A DNA stretch of 64,000 nt from Ariolimax columbianus (GCA_036924085.1 JAVGWX010000011.1:32052386-32116385); one strand, 5' to 3'; counted from the first letter of the stretch, positions 23,901 to 33,098 are shown. Translations and numbers: made by a program. The notes: a model not told the origin generated them from the letters alone.

Positions 23901-24825
23901 TGTAATTCCAACGTGGGAGCGGTTTTGTTTCCTGTGGGCCTACTTCCATGTCAATGGTTAGCCTGATCGGCCTGTGGTCGCTACCTGCCAGTTGGTTTAG
24001 CACCTGGCGGTCTATTTTATAGTGTATGTCCTGTGTGGAGAAGGCCAAATCTGGAGTCGAGGTGGTATGCCATGTTCTTGAATAGAAGCTAGGGCTATCC
24101 TCCGGCCTATTGATTAGGGAGAGATTTGCATCTATCTCCCAATCTTCCACTTCGTCACCTCTGCTGTCTGTGTCAGAGTATCCCCATCTCTCCGAGTGGC
24201 TGTTGAAATCTCCAACCACTATGCAGTTGGAGTCTCTGACCTCCATACTCGAGAGCGATAGGTCTCTGTTTGGTGGTCCGTACAGATTGAAAATGCGGAG
24301 CTTCGTCTCTTGAGCCATTATGTCAACTCCTACAATTTCTGCTTGTCCGGTGTGATTGACAGGTACCGCGCTACTCGGTATGCTGTTTCTGGTCAGTATC
24401 AGGACCCCTCCTTTGTGGCCTTCTCTATCTAGACGGAAAGTCTGGTATCCTCTGATTGAGAATTTATGGTTATTGTTGAGGTGCGTTTCCTGGATACATG
24501 CCACGTCAATCTTACCTTCATGCAGGTGATGTGTTAGGGAAAGTTTTTTGTTTATGACTCCCTCCGCATTCCACTGTAATATTTTGAGGGTCTTGAGGTT
24601 TTGGCCAATAGTCGTTTCCCCATAGCCATGTGCCTTGACTCCACGACACATGGGTGGGTGACCACCAGTAGTCAAGGGTGGGCCCCTTCGAGGCGTGGGG
24701 CCCGGCGCTATTGCTGCCTGGCGGGTCTCCTCAGGATGAGCGCCATACGTTTTTCGAATAGGTTGTGCTGCCATCATACTGTGATTTACGTTGCACTGTT
24801 TTGTTAGGCTTGCGGCCCCGTGCAT
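20917..24825 (-). CDS. Family A LINE ORF2: endonuclease - reverse transcriptase - RNase H, intact
   Basis: This 1,302-residue uninterrupted frame encodes a target-primed retrotransposition enzyme. Residues ~80-293 are an APE-type endonuclease (LQWNAEGV, IQETH at 111-115, VVGDFNSHSERWGY around 205, TPDLAF, SDHRPI at 282-287). Reverse transcriptase covers ~500-830: SPGKDGI, GYRPISLL (~583), VDLEKAFD (~654), GVPQGGVLSP (~711) and the catalytic FADD (~743). RNase H spans ~1,036-1,170 with its acidic residues in YTDGS (D1042), RAEAE (E1082), LLTDA (D1108) and GNEEADRLAK (D1161). A terminal C-x3-C-x-C-x8-H-x4-C knuckle lies at ~1,240-1,260. A stop codon lies two codons upstream of the ATG. RNase H plus APE endonuclease points to the I group (I/Nimb-like); the exact clade is not determined. 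No ORF1 is visible upstream. Being intact, it may be recently active. Confidence 0.97.
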   Translation of the reverse strand: MHGAASLTKQCNVNHSMMAAQPIRKTYGAHPEETRQAAIAPGPTPRRGPPLTTGGHPPMCRGVKAHGYGETTIGQNLKTLKILQWNAEGVINKKLSLTHHLHEGKIDVACIQETHLNNNHKFSIRGYQTFRLDREGHKGGVLILTRNSIPSSAVPVNHTGQAEIVGVDIMAQETKLRIFNLYGPPNRDLSLSSMEVRDSNCIVVGDFNSHSERWGYSDTDSRGDEVEDWEIDANLSLINRPEDSPSFYSRTWHTTSTPDLAFSTQDIHYKIDRQVLNQLAGSDHRPIRLTIDMEVGPQETKPLPRWNYKRADWDRFAILTDGLCETINTRNTKMKPMVESLSKAIMQAATETIPRGARKNYKPYWNDELQKVEDAVTNARNMAEREKSVEANIALKAAAAKYKHTLKQTARESWKNKTESLNLDKEGNKLWKLVRAMNDETPSNKQITIKQGENLITGKKAANAFVDHYARANHIEVPADKHTDISEELKGHENINTAPEEHMMAKLTMREMEEAMRTLKRRKSPGKDGITNEMLMGLGQTAKKKLLSVLNQSWKRGIVPQAWKDAILVPVPKTGKDKTDPNGYRPISLLSCVGKLMERMINTRLMWHLEEKRILIPQQAGFRQHRSTEDQVILIAQEIEDAYQAQKHTVAVWVDLEKAFDKVWKDGIRVKLRRSDVCGKMYKWINHYLKQRTARVQVQGQMSKKVTLEQGVPQGGVLSPTLFLVYINDITENIPRRVHSSMFADDLAMWTSEKNLTIARNRMQTALTSLEEWANSWLVKINEEKTTCTIFSLSLKPQSTKLSLNGKILQPNDNPTYLGVTFDRRMTWKSQIERNRMKARERMAIMRKLAGTSWGADEGILKKLYTGRVRPVLEYGIAAWTTAAKANFDKVNKLQNQAMRIITGGMKSTPIVELEKITKLQSMTDRRDCRAQLQSEKLRRLTDHPMYQRLNNLGTGKLKRRNFAEIAKAKMHEDPINALTTPKPITTVRKPTWRQDIFPEVVENIPGIANKNCQTEKERRDTTLSFITKSYPSMDWTHAYTDGSVTDTTQNGGAGAFLNLPNGRKITLSFATGKYTSNFRAEAEALRAAVEEMATHSENESHIVLLTDALAVVTALKSQKNTELNDLRAALCKLCQLSAPKRVVVQWVPSHCNIQGNEEADRLAKEGARLPQTDTSMTYEESKRLIKARYITKWETEHTGYTKNDAYYQLNRREQVVVFRLRTGHNRLRYHLFNKLKIGCTDECPCGTGKMTTEHLLQNCPTYGDQREQMWPLPVELQDKLYGSGESLRMTAAFFEKIMVTV

Positions 24826-25689
24826 CCGATTTCAACAGGCGTTTCTGTAGGGATGCCCTCCTTAGCCTTTGGCTGTCCCCAGCCTATCTGCAAGGCAGCA
24901 GTTGTTTACGATCGGAGTTTTCTCTCCTATGGAAGTTGTCTTACCAGACTATCGAGTCTTCACTACTCGTGTCTATAGGGTGCAATGATGATATGTGATA
25001 TATGAGATGGACTGGTTTACCCGGAAGAGAGGCAGTCCAGTGTGTCTGTATCCCAGGATCGTCACGTCCTGCCAGAAACGTAGCATTTGCATGTGAGTGG
25101 GGTATCTCTTTTTCCCTTTATTTTCTTGGCTTCTATGCAGGGATGGTACGCCTAGCATTCCCCGCCACCTGGGGTGTTGACACAGTGGGGCAGGTGTGCA
25201 ATGTCCGCTGGTCTGCATCTCTTCTGCGTCCAGCATGATAGTTTTGGCTGATAACGTACATGGGTAGATATCGTAGCCGGAGTGCATTTAGCCAGAGGAC
25301 AAGCCTGGTAATGTCACAGAGATGTTGATCGCCTGGTGTGCGGACAACTCTCATGGTCAGTGGTTGAGTCTTGACAGTTCACAGTGTGGTGGCTGCTCTA
25401 CTGTTTTCGACACCCCGACCAGGGTCTAAGTCTTTGGTTGGTGTTTTTCGCACCCCATCGCCGTATAGGGTGAGTATCTAGCAGTTGTCCGCCCGCTTTG
25501 ATTTTCGGGCGGCAAGGACCTCTTACTGTGGCTCTACCTGATAGGGCTGGGGCGCAAGCCCCAGGTCCCGAGCATGTAGGAGCCTCCCATTGCAGTGGTG
25601 CTGAGATTTTGGGCGGGATTTCGGCTTACAAGGGTTCGGCCGTAATCCCCCACATGGTAGCCTCGCGCCCTTGGCTTATCAGCCTGGTA
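24826..25689 (-). other. Leader between 18S-derived repeats and LINE ORF2
   Basis: No gag-like ORF1 with CCHC knuckles is readable here on the minus strand. The stretch contains GC-rich inverted repeats, for example GGGCTTGCGCCCC and CCGCCCG...CGGGCGG near 25,490-25,560, that could fold in RNA. It is probably the 5' UTR of the LINE. Confidence 0.5.
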
Positions 25690-26398
25690 CGTGAACCAAA
25701 GTGTCTGCGGCTCCTCTCGATTTGAGCTCGATTTCCGTAGCAACGCCCTGTCATTTGTAGGGTAAAACTGACCTGTCTTCAGATCTATTTCCAGCACCCG
25801 TTCACTATTTGGTCAGTCGAATTTATTGAGGGCTTTTGTTTGTCAATGACCAGGTATTTGAAATCTGCGGTTTCTGCGGAGTTAAACACGGTTTCCGTAG
25901 CGTTCTTTCATTTGAGTGTTTGAGAGCTGACTTGTCGTCTGTGAGTCTAATACCAGCGTACGTTCATTATTAGACCCAAACGGCAGTGCTCTCGATTTGT
26001 CAGTTGTTCTACAGTATTGGCGCGTTTAGTCAAATTAAGCCGCAAGTTCCACACCTGGTGGTGCCCTTCCGTCAATTCCCTTAGCGAGACAATCAAGTTT
26101 CTTAAAAGGTAGCCCCAAAAATTTTCGGGGGTCTAATTCCAGCACATGTTCTCTATTAGACCCCACGAAGGTGTACTTTTTGATAGTCATTCTGCAGTAT
26201 TGGCGTGGTAAGTTAACTTAGGTCTCAGGCTCCACTCCTGATAGTGCTCTTCCGTCAATTCCTTTATCAGACACTGGATGCAGACAAACCCGAGCCACAG
26301 GCGACATAACCCCAGATTTCTGGGGGTCTAAGTCCAGCACCAGTTCCATATTAGACCCCAGAAGTGTGGTCTCGGCATGTCAATCATTTCAGTGTTGG
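25690..26398 (-). repeat. Degenerate ~190-bp tandem repeats built from 18S rRNA and a conserved hairpin
   Basis: On the minus strand the bona fide 18S segment AAAGGAATTGACGG...CAACACGG (26,399-26,462) is followed by a non-rRNA spacer and then by further, diverged copies of the same 18S segment at 26,205-26,267 and 26,020-26,082. TCAATTCC recurs at 26,451, 26,256 and 26,072 (plus-strand coordinates), spacings 195 and 184. Each spacer carries GGTCTAA ... TTAGACC inverted arms (26,321-26,360; 26,127-26,164; 25,942-25,977). Two more degraded units seem to continue to about 25,690. Confidence 0.82.
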
Positions 26399-26422
26399 CC
26401 GTGTTGAGTCAAATTAAGCCGC

Positions 26423-26471
<49 letters not shown>

Positions 26472-27637
26472 TTTGCAACCATACTTCCCCCGGAACCCAA
26501 ACACTTTGGTTTCCCGGAAGCTGCCCGCAGAGTCATCGAAGCAACTCCTGCGGATCGCTAGTCGGCATCGTTTATGGTCAGAACTACGACGGTATCTGAT
26601 CGTCTTCGCGCCTCTGACTTTCGTTCTTGATTAATGAAAACATTCTTGACAAATGCTTTCGCAGTAGCTCGTCTTGCGGCGATCCAAGAATTTCACCTCT
26701 AACGCCGCAATACGAATGCCCCCGTTTGTCCCTGTTAATCATTACCTCCAGTTCCGAAAACCAACAAAATAGAACCGAGGTCCTATTCCATTATTCCATG
26801 CACCATTATTCAGGCAGCCGAGGCCTGCTTTGAACACTCTAATTTTTTCAAAGTAAACGCGCCGGCCACCCAGGACGCTCAGCGAAGAGCACCCGTGGGA
26901 GAGAGCCGGCAGACGGTAGGGCAGGAGACAACGGGCAGTGAACCGGCGCGAGCCGGACCGCCCGCCTGCGCCTGAGATCCAACTACGAGCTTTTTAACTG
27001 CAACAACTTTAATATACGCTATTGGAGCTGGAATTACCGCGGCTGCTGGCACCAGACTTGCCCTCCAATAGATCCTCGTTAAAGGGTTTAAAGTGTACTC
27101 ATTCCAATTACGGGGCCTCGAAAGAGTCCCGTATTGTTATTTTTCGTCACTACCTCCCCGTGCCGGGAGTGGGTAAGTTGCGCGCCTGCTGCCTTCCTTG
27201 GATGTGGTAGCCGTTTCTCATGCTCCCTCTCCGGAATCGAACCCTGATTCCCCGTTACCCGTTACAAACATGGTAGGCATGTCACGTACCATCGACATTT
27301 GATAGGGCAGACATTTGAAAGATGCGTCGCCGGCACATGAGGCCATGCGATCAGCACAAAGTTATCCAGAGTCACCAGTGGGGACGCCGCAACCCCGCGA
27401 GGGGAAACGACGATTGGTTTTGAACTAATAAAAGCGCTCTTTCCGCGAGGGTCGGAGCTTGGTAAGCATGTATTAGCTCTAGAATTGCCACAGTTATCCA
27501 AGTAGGATCGTGTCATCTAAGGAACCTCGACTGATTTAATGAGCCATTCGCGGTTTCACCGTGAGACAGTGTGAACTTAGACATGCATGGCTTAATCTTT
27601 GAGACAAGCATATGACTACTGGCAGGATCAACCAGAT
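26399..27637 (-). rRNA. 18S (small-subunit) rRNA, 5' two-thirds only
   Basis: The 5' end TATCTGGTTGATCCTGCC lies at about 27,637 and is followed in order by AGCCATGCATGTCTAAG, the 530-loop GCCGCGGTAATTCCAGCTCC (about 27,040) and AAAGCTCGTAGTTGGAT. The V4 region and the 900-region AACTTAAAGGAATTGACGG (about 26,455) come next. Similarity to a normal 18S ends at CTCAACACGG (26,399), so roughly the last third of the gene is missing, along with ITS, 5.8S and 28S. The retained conserved segments look undamaged, so the piece is recent. It cannot make a functional rRNA. It has the same orientation as the downstream LINE. Confidence 0.97.
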
Positions 27638-28267
27638 ATCTGTCGGAGACGTACGTACTGCGCACACCGGTCGGCGGAGGAAGGGTGTGTAAAAAGCCTC
27701 ACTGGGACGGCCGCAGGGACCGACTGACGGGACGGACGGACGGTTGTTCCACCCGTCCCTCACTCCGTCGACCTAGGACCGCCTGACAGGGGCCTCCCAC
27801 ACGCACCAGACGACCGACCGACCGGGCTCGCTCGAGGAGGGATGGCAGCGCTCTGTGCAGAACGGATCCCAACGACCTCGGCGACGAATTTCACTGGGAC
27901 CAGAGACACAATTTGGCCTGCCCTTCTCCGTAGGGAGAGAACGCAGGGCCTCGAGGCAACGATTCCTGCTTTCCATTTGCCGGTCACAAGCTCTTTGCGA
28001 GAGTCGGACCACCAGCGAGACGTACTGTCGAGCTCTGCTATAAGCCTTAGATAAATAACCAGGGACGGACCACGTTTCCTGATACGGACCAGACTAGCGC
28101 ACCTCGGTGGAGGAGCCACTACCACAAACCGCACCCAATTCGCACTACGGGGAAAGGCAGGCGAGCGTTTTCCGCAAGCCCGCGCTATCGCTCCGCCTGG
28201 CGGGACTGAGATCGCTTTACGAACACTGGATGAAATTGAGTCGCTGCGGCGAGACAACTACCCCAGA
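27638..28267 (-). other. Putative 5' external transcribed spacer of rDNA
   Basis: GC-rich sequence with short repeats (GGACGGACGGACGG) lies directly upstream of the 18S 5' end, the place where the 5' ETS sits in an rDNA unit. It ends abruptly at 28,267, where the right direct repeat begins. The call rests on position and composition, since ETS sequence is not conserved enough to recognise. Confidence 0.65.
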
Positions 28268-28438
28268 GAACATCTCAATTTCGTCGGCTCTTTTGCTGAG
28301 CCAGGAGTCTTGCATCTCTCTAAGCCTGGTCTGGACAGCTTTGCGAGCAGTATTGAACGCAGCTTTTGCTGTCGGAGATGGTGTGTCCCTCTGGTATTCC
28401 CTGTGCGCTTCATGTTTTGCATCGAGAAGGCCACCCTC
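28268..28438 (-). mobile_element. Family B LINE, 170-bp linker fragment (right copy)
   Basis: Identical to 17,311-17,481. It consists of the 5'-truncated tip of the LINE that is present in full at 15,262-17,484, and its own 3' part is absent because the direct repeat begins here. Confidence 0.93.
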
Positions 28439-28823
28439 CTAGAGTTCTATTAACTTCTCTGGCTATCTTGTCACTCTGTCAATCTAAATATGACAGCCTG
28501 ATCTCAAATTATCTGTCACTCAATACCTCTATCCATTTTCTCTAGTTAATGAACCCTAGTTGATGCAGAAAATGGGATGGTCCAGTCCCTCCACCATTTT
28601 TAACCTCGCGTTCCATCTCTAGAACCCTTTTGTCTCCAACTGAAGGAGGTGACCAGCCAGAAGACTACATTCTGTTCTAAGTGCTAAACATGCATAGCTG
28701 ACCCTACATTAAGAAAATCACTCACATTATACGGCATTCTATATGTTTATATAACACTAGATTTTGTTCTTTTTTGTCTACACAACAGATGTATGCAGGC
28801 ACATTAGGGAGAATGTAATGCTC

Positions 28824-29823
28824 ACATGTGACATGTTCATTGACTCACAGCTAACTTGATTTACACTATGTTCAATGACTCACAACAAACTTGATTTACA
28901 CCATGTTCATTAACTCACAACAAACTTGATTTACACCATGTTCATTGACTCACAACAAACTTGATTTACACCATGTTCATTGACTCACAACAAACTTGAT
29001 TTACACCATGTTCATTGACTCACAACAAACTTGATTTACTCCATGTTCATTGACTCAAAACAAACTCGATTTACACCTTGTTCATTGGCTCACAGCTAAC
29101 TTGATTTACACTATGTTCAGTGACTCACAACTAACTTTATTTACACTATGTTCAGTGACTCACAACTTACTTGGTTTACACTATGTTCAGTGACTCACAA
29201 CTTACTTGGTTTACACTATGTTCAGTGACTCACATCTAACTTGATTTACACTATGTTCAGTGACTCACAACTTACTTGATTTACACTATGTTCTGTGACT
29301 TGCAACTTACTTGGTTTACACTATGTTCAATGACTCACAACTTACTTGATTTTCACTATGTTTAGTGACTCACACTAAATTTTTTTTTTGGGTGTGTGTT
29401 AGACTTATTTCTCTAATCTTCAAGGCAGTGTGCGTTGCACTGTGGTTTTTATTTTGTGCTTGTCAGCCCAGTGCATCCAACTTCAGCATGCATTTTATGT
29501 AAGGATCTGCTTCCTCCTGCATTTTCTAAGGGTTTGCTTCCCTGGGGTAACGATTGGTACTGTGATGGGGATCAAACCCAGCACCTTTGGGTTGTAAGCC
29601 CTGTCACTTAAGCACTAGTCCATGCAGTCCCCATAACTAACCTGATTTACAATATGTGCCAGTGACTCACATCTAACTTGAGTTACACTATGTTCAGTGA
29701 CTCACATCTAACTTGATTTACACTATGTTCAGTGACTCACATCTAACTTGATTTACACTATGTTCAAGGACTCACAGCTAACTTGATTTACACTATGTTC
29801 AGGGACTCACAGCTAACTTGATC
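28824..29823. repeat. 35-bp minisatellite, split by a SINE (right copy)
   Basis: Same array as at 17,866-19,013 but four units shorter, with the SINE at 29,380-29,635 in the same place. Confidence 0.95.
29380..29635 (-). mobile_element. tRNA-derived SINE (right copy)
   Basis: Duplicate of the SINE at 18,563-18,815, with the same B-box-like GGTTTGATCCCC and A-tail. One difference at the tail junction is AAAT here against AACT in the left copy. Confidence 0.7.
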
Positions 29824-30429
29824 GAGGTCCACCATGAATATTCACTCACAGGCTAGTGATTTGATATCAGTTAATTACTGTTTACTTCCCTTTGTGTGAA
29901 AGGTAACCCTTTGGCTGTTTAGGTCAGTATTTGCAGCTGTTTTCTTTTAGTTCAGATGTTTTGACTCTTTCTTATATTCTTTCTCACTTAATAATAAATG
30001 TATAACGTTGCTAGCTGCAACTTTCAGATCTGTGAACTCAAACCTCTCAGATATATTTGACACACAAACATCAACTATATCTAAAGCTACCAGCACAACT
30101 CTGTAATACCATTATATATGTGGACAGTTATATGACTTATTGAAAGCCAGAGTAATAGTAATAAGATGGCAAAGAAAATCTGGCATGGATGAAGTAAAAC
30201 CAGATATTATCAGCTACCATTATCTGTCATTACTGGCACTTTCATCATCACCATCAAGTGTCATGCCAAGTGTTGATATATTTCTTCTATAACCATCTTT
30301 GACCACATCAGAACTTAAGATGCTGTTTGCTCGCATCCAGTTTGTCATGCTATCTTCTTTCCCTGTCTTCTTCTTTCCCTGTCTTCTTCATTCTTCTCAT
30401 GTTCTAGTTTTCCTGCTGTATGCAGAATA

Positions 30430-30788
30430 CATGCAATGAAAATGAGGTGCTTTAGAAGACTCTTAAATGTTACATAAAAGGATAGTGTCAGGAAAGTAAA
30501 AATACAACGAAGAGTGGAAAACACAATTGGGCCTTTTGATGATCTGTTCACGGCTATCAATAGGCAAAAGATGGCTTGGTATGGGTACGTCACAAGGTCC
30601 AGTGGAATTACAAATTCGAAACGGCTTGGTTCCATACCCGGAAAGAGAAGGCAGAGATGGGCAAACCTTCATCCCGGTGAGGCACGACTGGCGGCAGTGG
30701 ACAGAGAGAGATGGCATGGGAGTGTCTTCAAGTGTGCTCCAACGACCTGATGAGTTACGGGATGAACTGAAACTGATCAAGGTTTTCT
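30430..30788 (+). mobile_element. Family G LINE, 3'-terminal fragment (right copy)
   Basis: Duplicate of 19,610-19,965. This copy retains CGGGATGAACTGAAAC, where the left copy has lost three bases, so the terminal residues RDEL are still readable. Confidence 0.85.
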
Positions 30789-30840
30789 AGACTTATCTTC
30801 TTTTTATTTTTATTAACTGTGATAGTTTCGTATAATTTTC

Positions 30841-31070
30841 TTAGCTGTCCATGGTATTTGACACTCTCTGCATGGTCCAATCCTTGCTCAAAATGGAGTG
30901 TACCGAACTAATGTTTATCCCCACGTCATCCTCAAGTTCTCGGATGGTGACAAGACAGTTCTGCATGACTGAAGTCCACACTTGGTCAATGACCTTGTCA
31001 TTTTGGCTTGTTGAGGGACTACTAGAACGTAGTTTGCTCTCCACTGATGTGCGGCCATCTTTAAAGCGTT
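30841..31070 (-). pseudogene. Mariner-like transposase HTH relic (right copy)
   Basis: Duplicate of 20,021-20,250 with the same open frame (TIRELEDDVGINISSVHSIL) and the same end. Confidence 0.75.
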
Positions 31071-31084
31071 AGTCAAGCAATTCA

Positions 31085-31990
31085 CAACATCCCACCAGCA
31101 TACATGGTCCTGGGCTGCTCTTTCTGTCTCTCTCCAGGAGTAATCATTTAATCTAAGTTCTTTCTGTCTCTCTCCAGGAGTAATCATTTAATCTAAGTTC
31201 TTTCTGTCTCTCTCCAGGAGTAATCATTTAATCTAAGTTCTTTCTGTCTCTCTCCAGGAGTAATCATTTAATCTAAGTTCTTTCTGTCTCTCTCCAGGAG
31301 TAATCATTTAATCTAAGTTCTTTCTGTCTCTCTCCAGGAGTAATCATTTAATCTAAGTTCTTTCTGTCTCTCTCCAGGAGTAATCATTTAATCTAAGTTC
31401 TTTCTGTCTCTCTCCAGGAGTAATCATTTAATCTAAGTTCTTTCTGTCTCTCTCCAGGAGTAATCATTTAATCTAAGTTCTTTCTGTCTCTCTCCAGGAG
31501 TAATCATTTAATCTAAGTTCTTTCTGTCTCTCTCCAGGAGTAATCATTTAATCTAAGTTCTTTCTGTCTCTCTCCAGGAGTAATCATTTAATCTAAGTTC
31601 TTTCTGTCTCTCTCCAGGAGTAATCATTTAATCTAAGTTCTTTCTGTCTCTCTCCAGGAGTAATCATTTAATCTAAGTTTTTTCTGTCTCTCTCCAGGAG
31701 TAATCATTTAATCTAAGTTCCTTCTCACATTCTCTGCTACATGTATTTTTGGGTCTACTTCTCTGAGCATTCCCATTAGCCTGTCTGGCTATGTTGGACG
31801 GTGTCTTTCATAGGTTATGTCATATCCAGCCCCATTTTCTTCATTTAGCTTGTTGTTTCAGTGGCTGTTGTTGGCTCCTTTCACATAGCACATTCCTTAC
31901 CTTGTCCTGCCACTTTATGTTATCCTTCGTTCGCATCTGTTAACGAAGGACTAGAATGTTTGTTGTATGGCCTTGGTCGTTCTCAGTGTT
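31085..31990 (-). mobile_element. LINE C-terminal fragment containing the expanded 40-bp array
   Basis: Read on the minus strand from about 31,990: a worn coding segment with KDNIKWQDKVRNVL and SRECEK leads into the 40-bp array (31,720-31,117, about 15 units, each encoding ELRLNDYSWRETE). It then continues as RAAQDHVCWWDVVNCL (about 31,117-31,085). This matches the usual LINE ending in which a W-x(n)-E...A-x-DR-x-x-W block closes ORF2. The array is therefore an expansion of one short coding segment; because 40 is not a multiple of three, the frame is destroyed. The family is not one of A-G. Confidence 0.7.
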
Positions 31991-32907
31991 TTGCTCCATA
32001 CAGCGGCACAGAATTGACACTACATTTTAATTGAATTGCTAAGAAATCAGTATTGTTTTAATGGACAAAAAACATGCTGAGTTTAAAGAAAATAATTAGT
32101 CTATTATTTACTAGCACTTAAATTGTTTAGTTCTATACTATGTTCAAATGCCGCGCTTTCCCACCCCCCCCCCCCCCCTATTCTCCCCTTTCGCTACAAA
32201 TATCAAAACCGTATGCAGGTCATGAAAATAGTTAACTATTTCAGTCATTTATTGTGTTGTGGTTGTTTTTTTAAATAGCTTTTTTGTTTGAGTTGTTTTA
32301 ATAAGACAAATATATAAAGGGACAACTTAACATGTGCGCATATTTTCTGGCTATAAGCTGTGAAACAGGGAAAAATTAATATCGATTTTCAAGTTCTTCG
32401 CTTCGACTAGCATATTATGTCCGCATGCTTAACTGTCGATGACTAGACATGCACCCCTGATATATTTGATTCAATAAATTATGTGATAATTACTTGTATG
32501 TAACGATTTTATTTAATAAAACAGTGCAATAAGTAACTCATTTTCATTATATGAAACAAGTTACAAATAAACTGAATCTTAAGACCACAAACATCATCTA
32601 CACGAAGACTGGACATGTGAAAGTCTGGGATGAGCAAGCAGCACTTCCTATTGGCTCACATATTCCTGGTGAAGACAAGATGTAAAGGAAATTTCAAATC
32701 AAATTTATCAATGATAACAATTATTTTTTTAAAAACCTGCTTAGAATTATTAGTATCCAGACATAAATGTGTAAAAAGGAAATTGCCAGAAGTGTTTTCA
32801 TAAATCTTCATCATTAGGTTTGGTCTCTTCGCTAAGAATTACTATTGTATATAATCAATCAGCTTCCTGTGGAGCACACGTCTTCAGCATGAACACACCA
32901 GCTCCGC
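31991..32907. other. AT-rich intergenic sequence
   Basis: A C-run lies at about 32,163-32,179. AATAAA-type hexamers occur on both strands near 32,470-32,520; one on the minus strand (about 32,507) could serve a transcript ending downstream of 32,908. No gene is visible. Confidence 0.45.
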
Positions 32908-33098
32908 CTACTCCGTAACATCCATTACTTGTGCATTATCATTTTTTTGTACTTTATCTTTGTAGTTGACATGTGATACCTGTTGCTGTTCTTGTGGCTG
33001 ATAGTTGTTCTGTTGCTGTTTTTGTGACTGATACTTTTTCTGTTGCTGTATTTGTATGATAGTTTCTGCTGGATGTGGTAGCCAGCCCCTATGCACAA
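32908..33098 (-). CDS. Gln-rich open segment, possible terminal exon downstream of the temptin-like gene
   Basis: The minus strand reads VVHRGWLPHPAETII, then three imperfect 30-bp repeats rich in Gln (QQQKKYQSQK, QQQNNYQPQE, QQQVSHVN), and stops at 32,908. A possible acceptor (GATACTGAG) at 33,099 would join in phase with the donor at 33,681 of the temptin-like exon. The polypyrimidine tract is poor, temptins do not normally have a Gln-rich tail, and the upstream exon can also terminate on its own. This is a weak candidate and may be only a minisatellite. Confidence 0.25.

Larger units (their letters stand above)
20890..28267 (-). mobile_element. Composite insert: 5' ETS - partial 18S rRNA - 18S-derived repeats - full family A ORF2 - (GAA)n
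   Basis: This 7,378-bp block sits between the two 3.6-kb direct repeats, and all its parts point the same way (minus strand). In transcription order they are: GC-rich putative 5' ETS (28,267-27,638), 18S rRNA 5' part (27,637-26,399), degenerate ~190-bp repeats containing 18S pieces (to about 25,690), a unique leader (to 24,826), the intact LINE ORF2 (24,825-20,917), and a 3' UTR of about 10 nt followed by (GAA)6 at 20,890. Both outer borders are sharp. The arrangement fits a LINE residing in 18S rDNA and copied together with upstream pre-rRNA, but DNA-level movement of an rDNA fragment or a mis-assembly would look similar. Confidence 0.7.
28268..31720. repeat. 3.6-kb direct repeat, right copy
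   Basis: This is the second copy of 17,311-20,889, starting inside the family B LINE linker at GAACATCTCAATTTCG. It carries the same components in the same order, with four fewer 35-bp units, 3 extra bases at about 30,764 and few substitutions. Its right side continues without a break into the rest of the 40-bp array and the LINE at 31,721-31,990. The left copy continues without a break leftward into the rest of the family B LINE. So each outer flank is native and both inner borders touch the insert. Confidence 0.96.

Noticed and set aside
26399..28267. A functional rDNA unit
   Set aside because: The last third of 18S and all of ITS, 5.8S and 28S are missing, and a LINE leader follows directly. 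It is a fragment.
28268..28438. An independent family B LINE insertion at the right direct repeat
   Set aside because: It is identical in sequence and truncation point to 17,311-17,481 and continues into the same downstream DNA, so it is part of the duplication rather than a new insertion.
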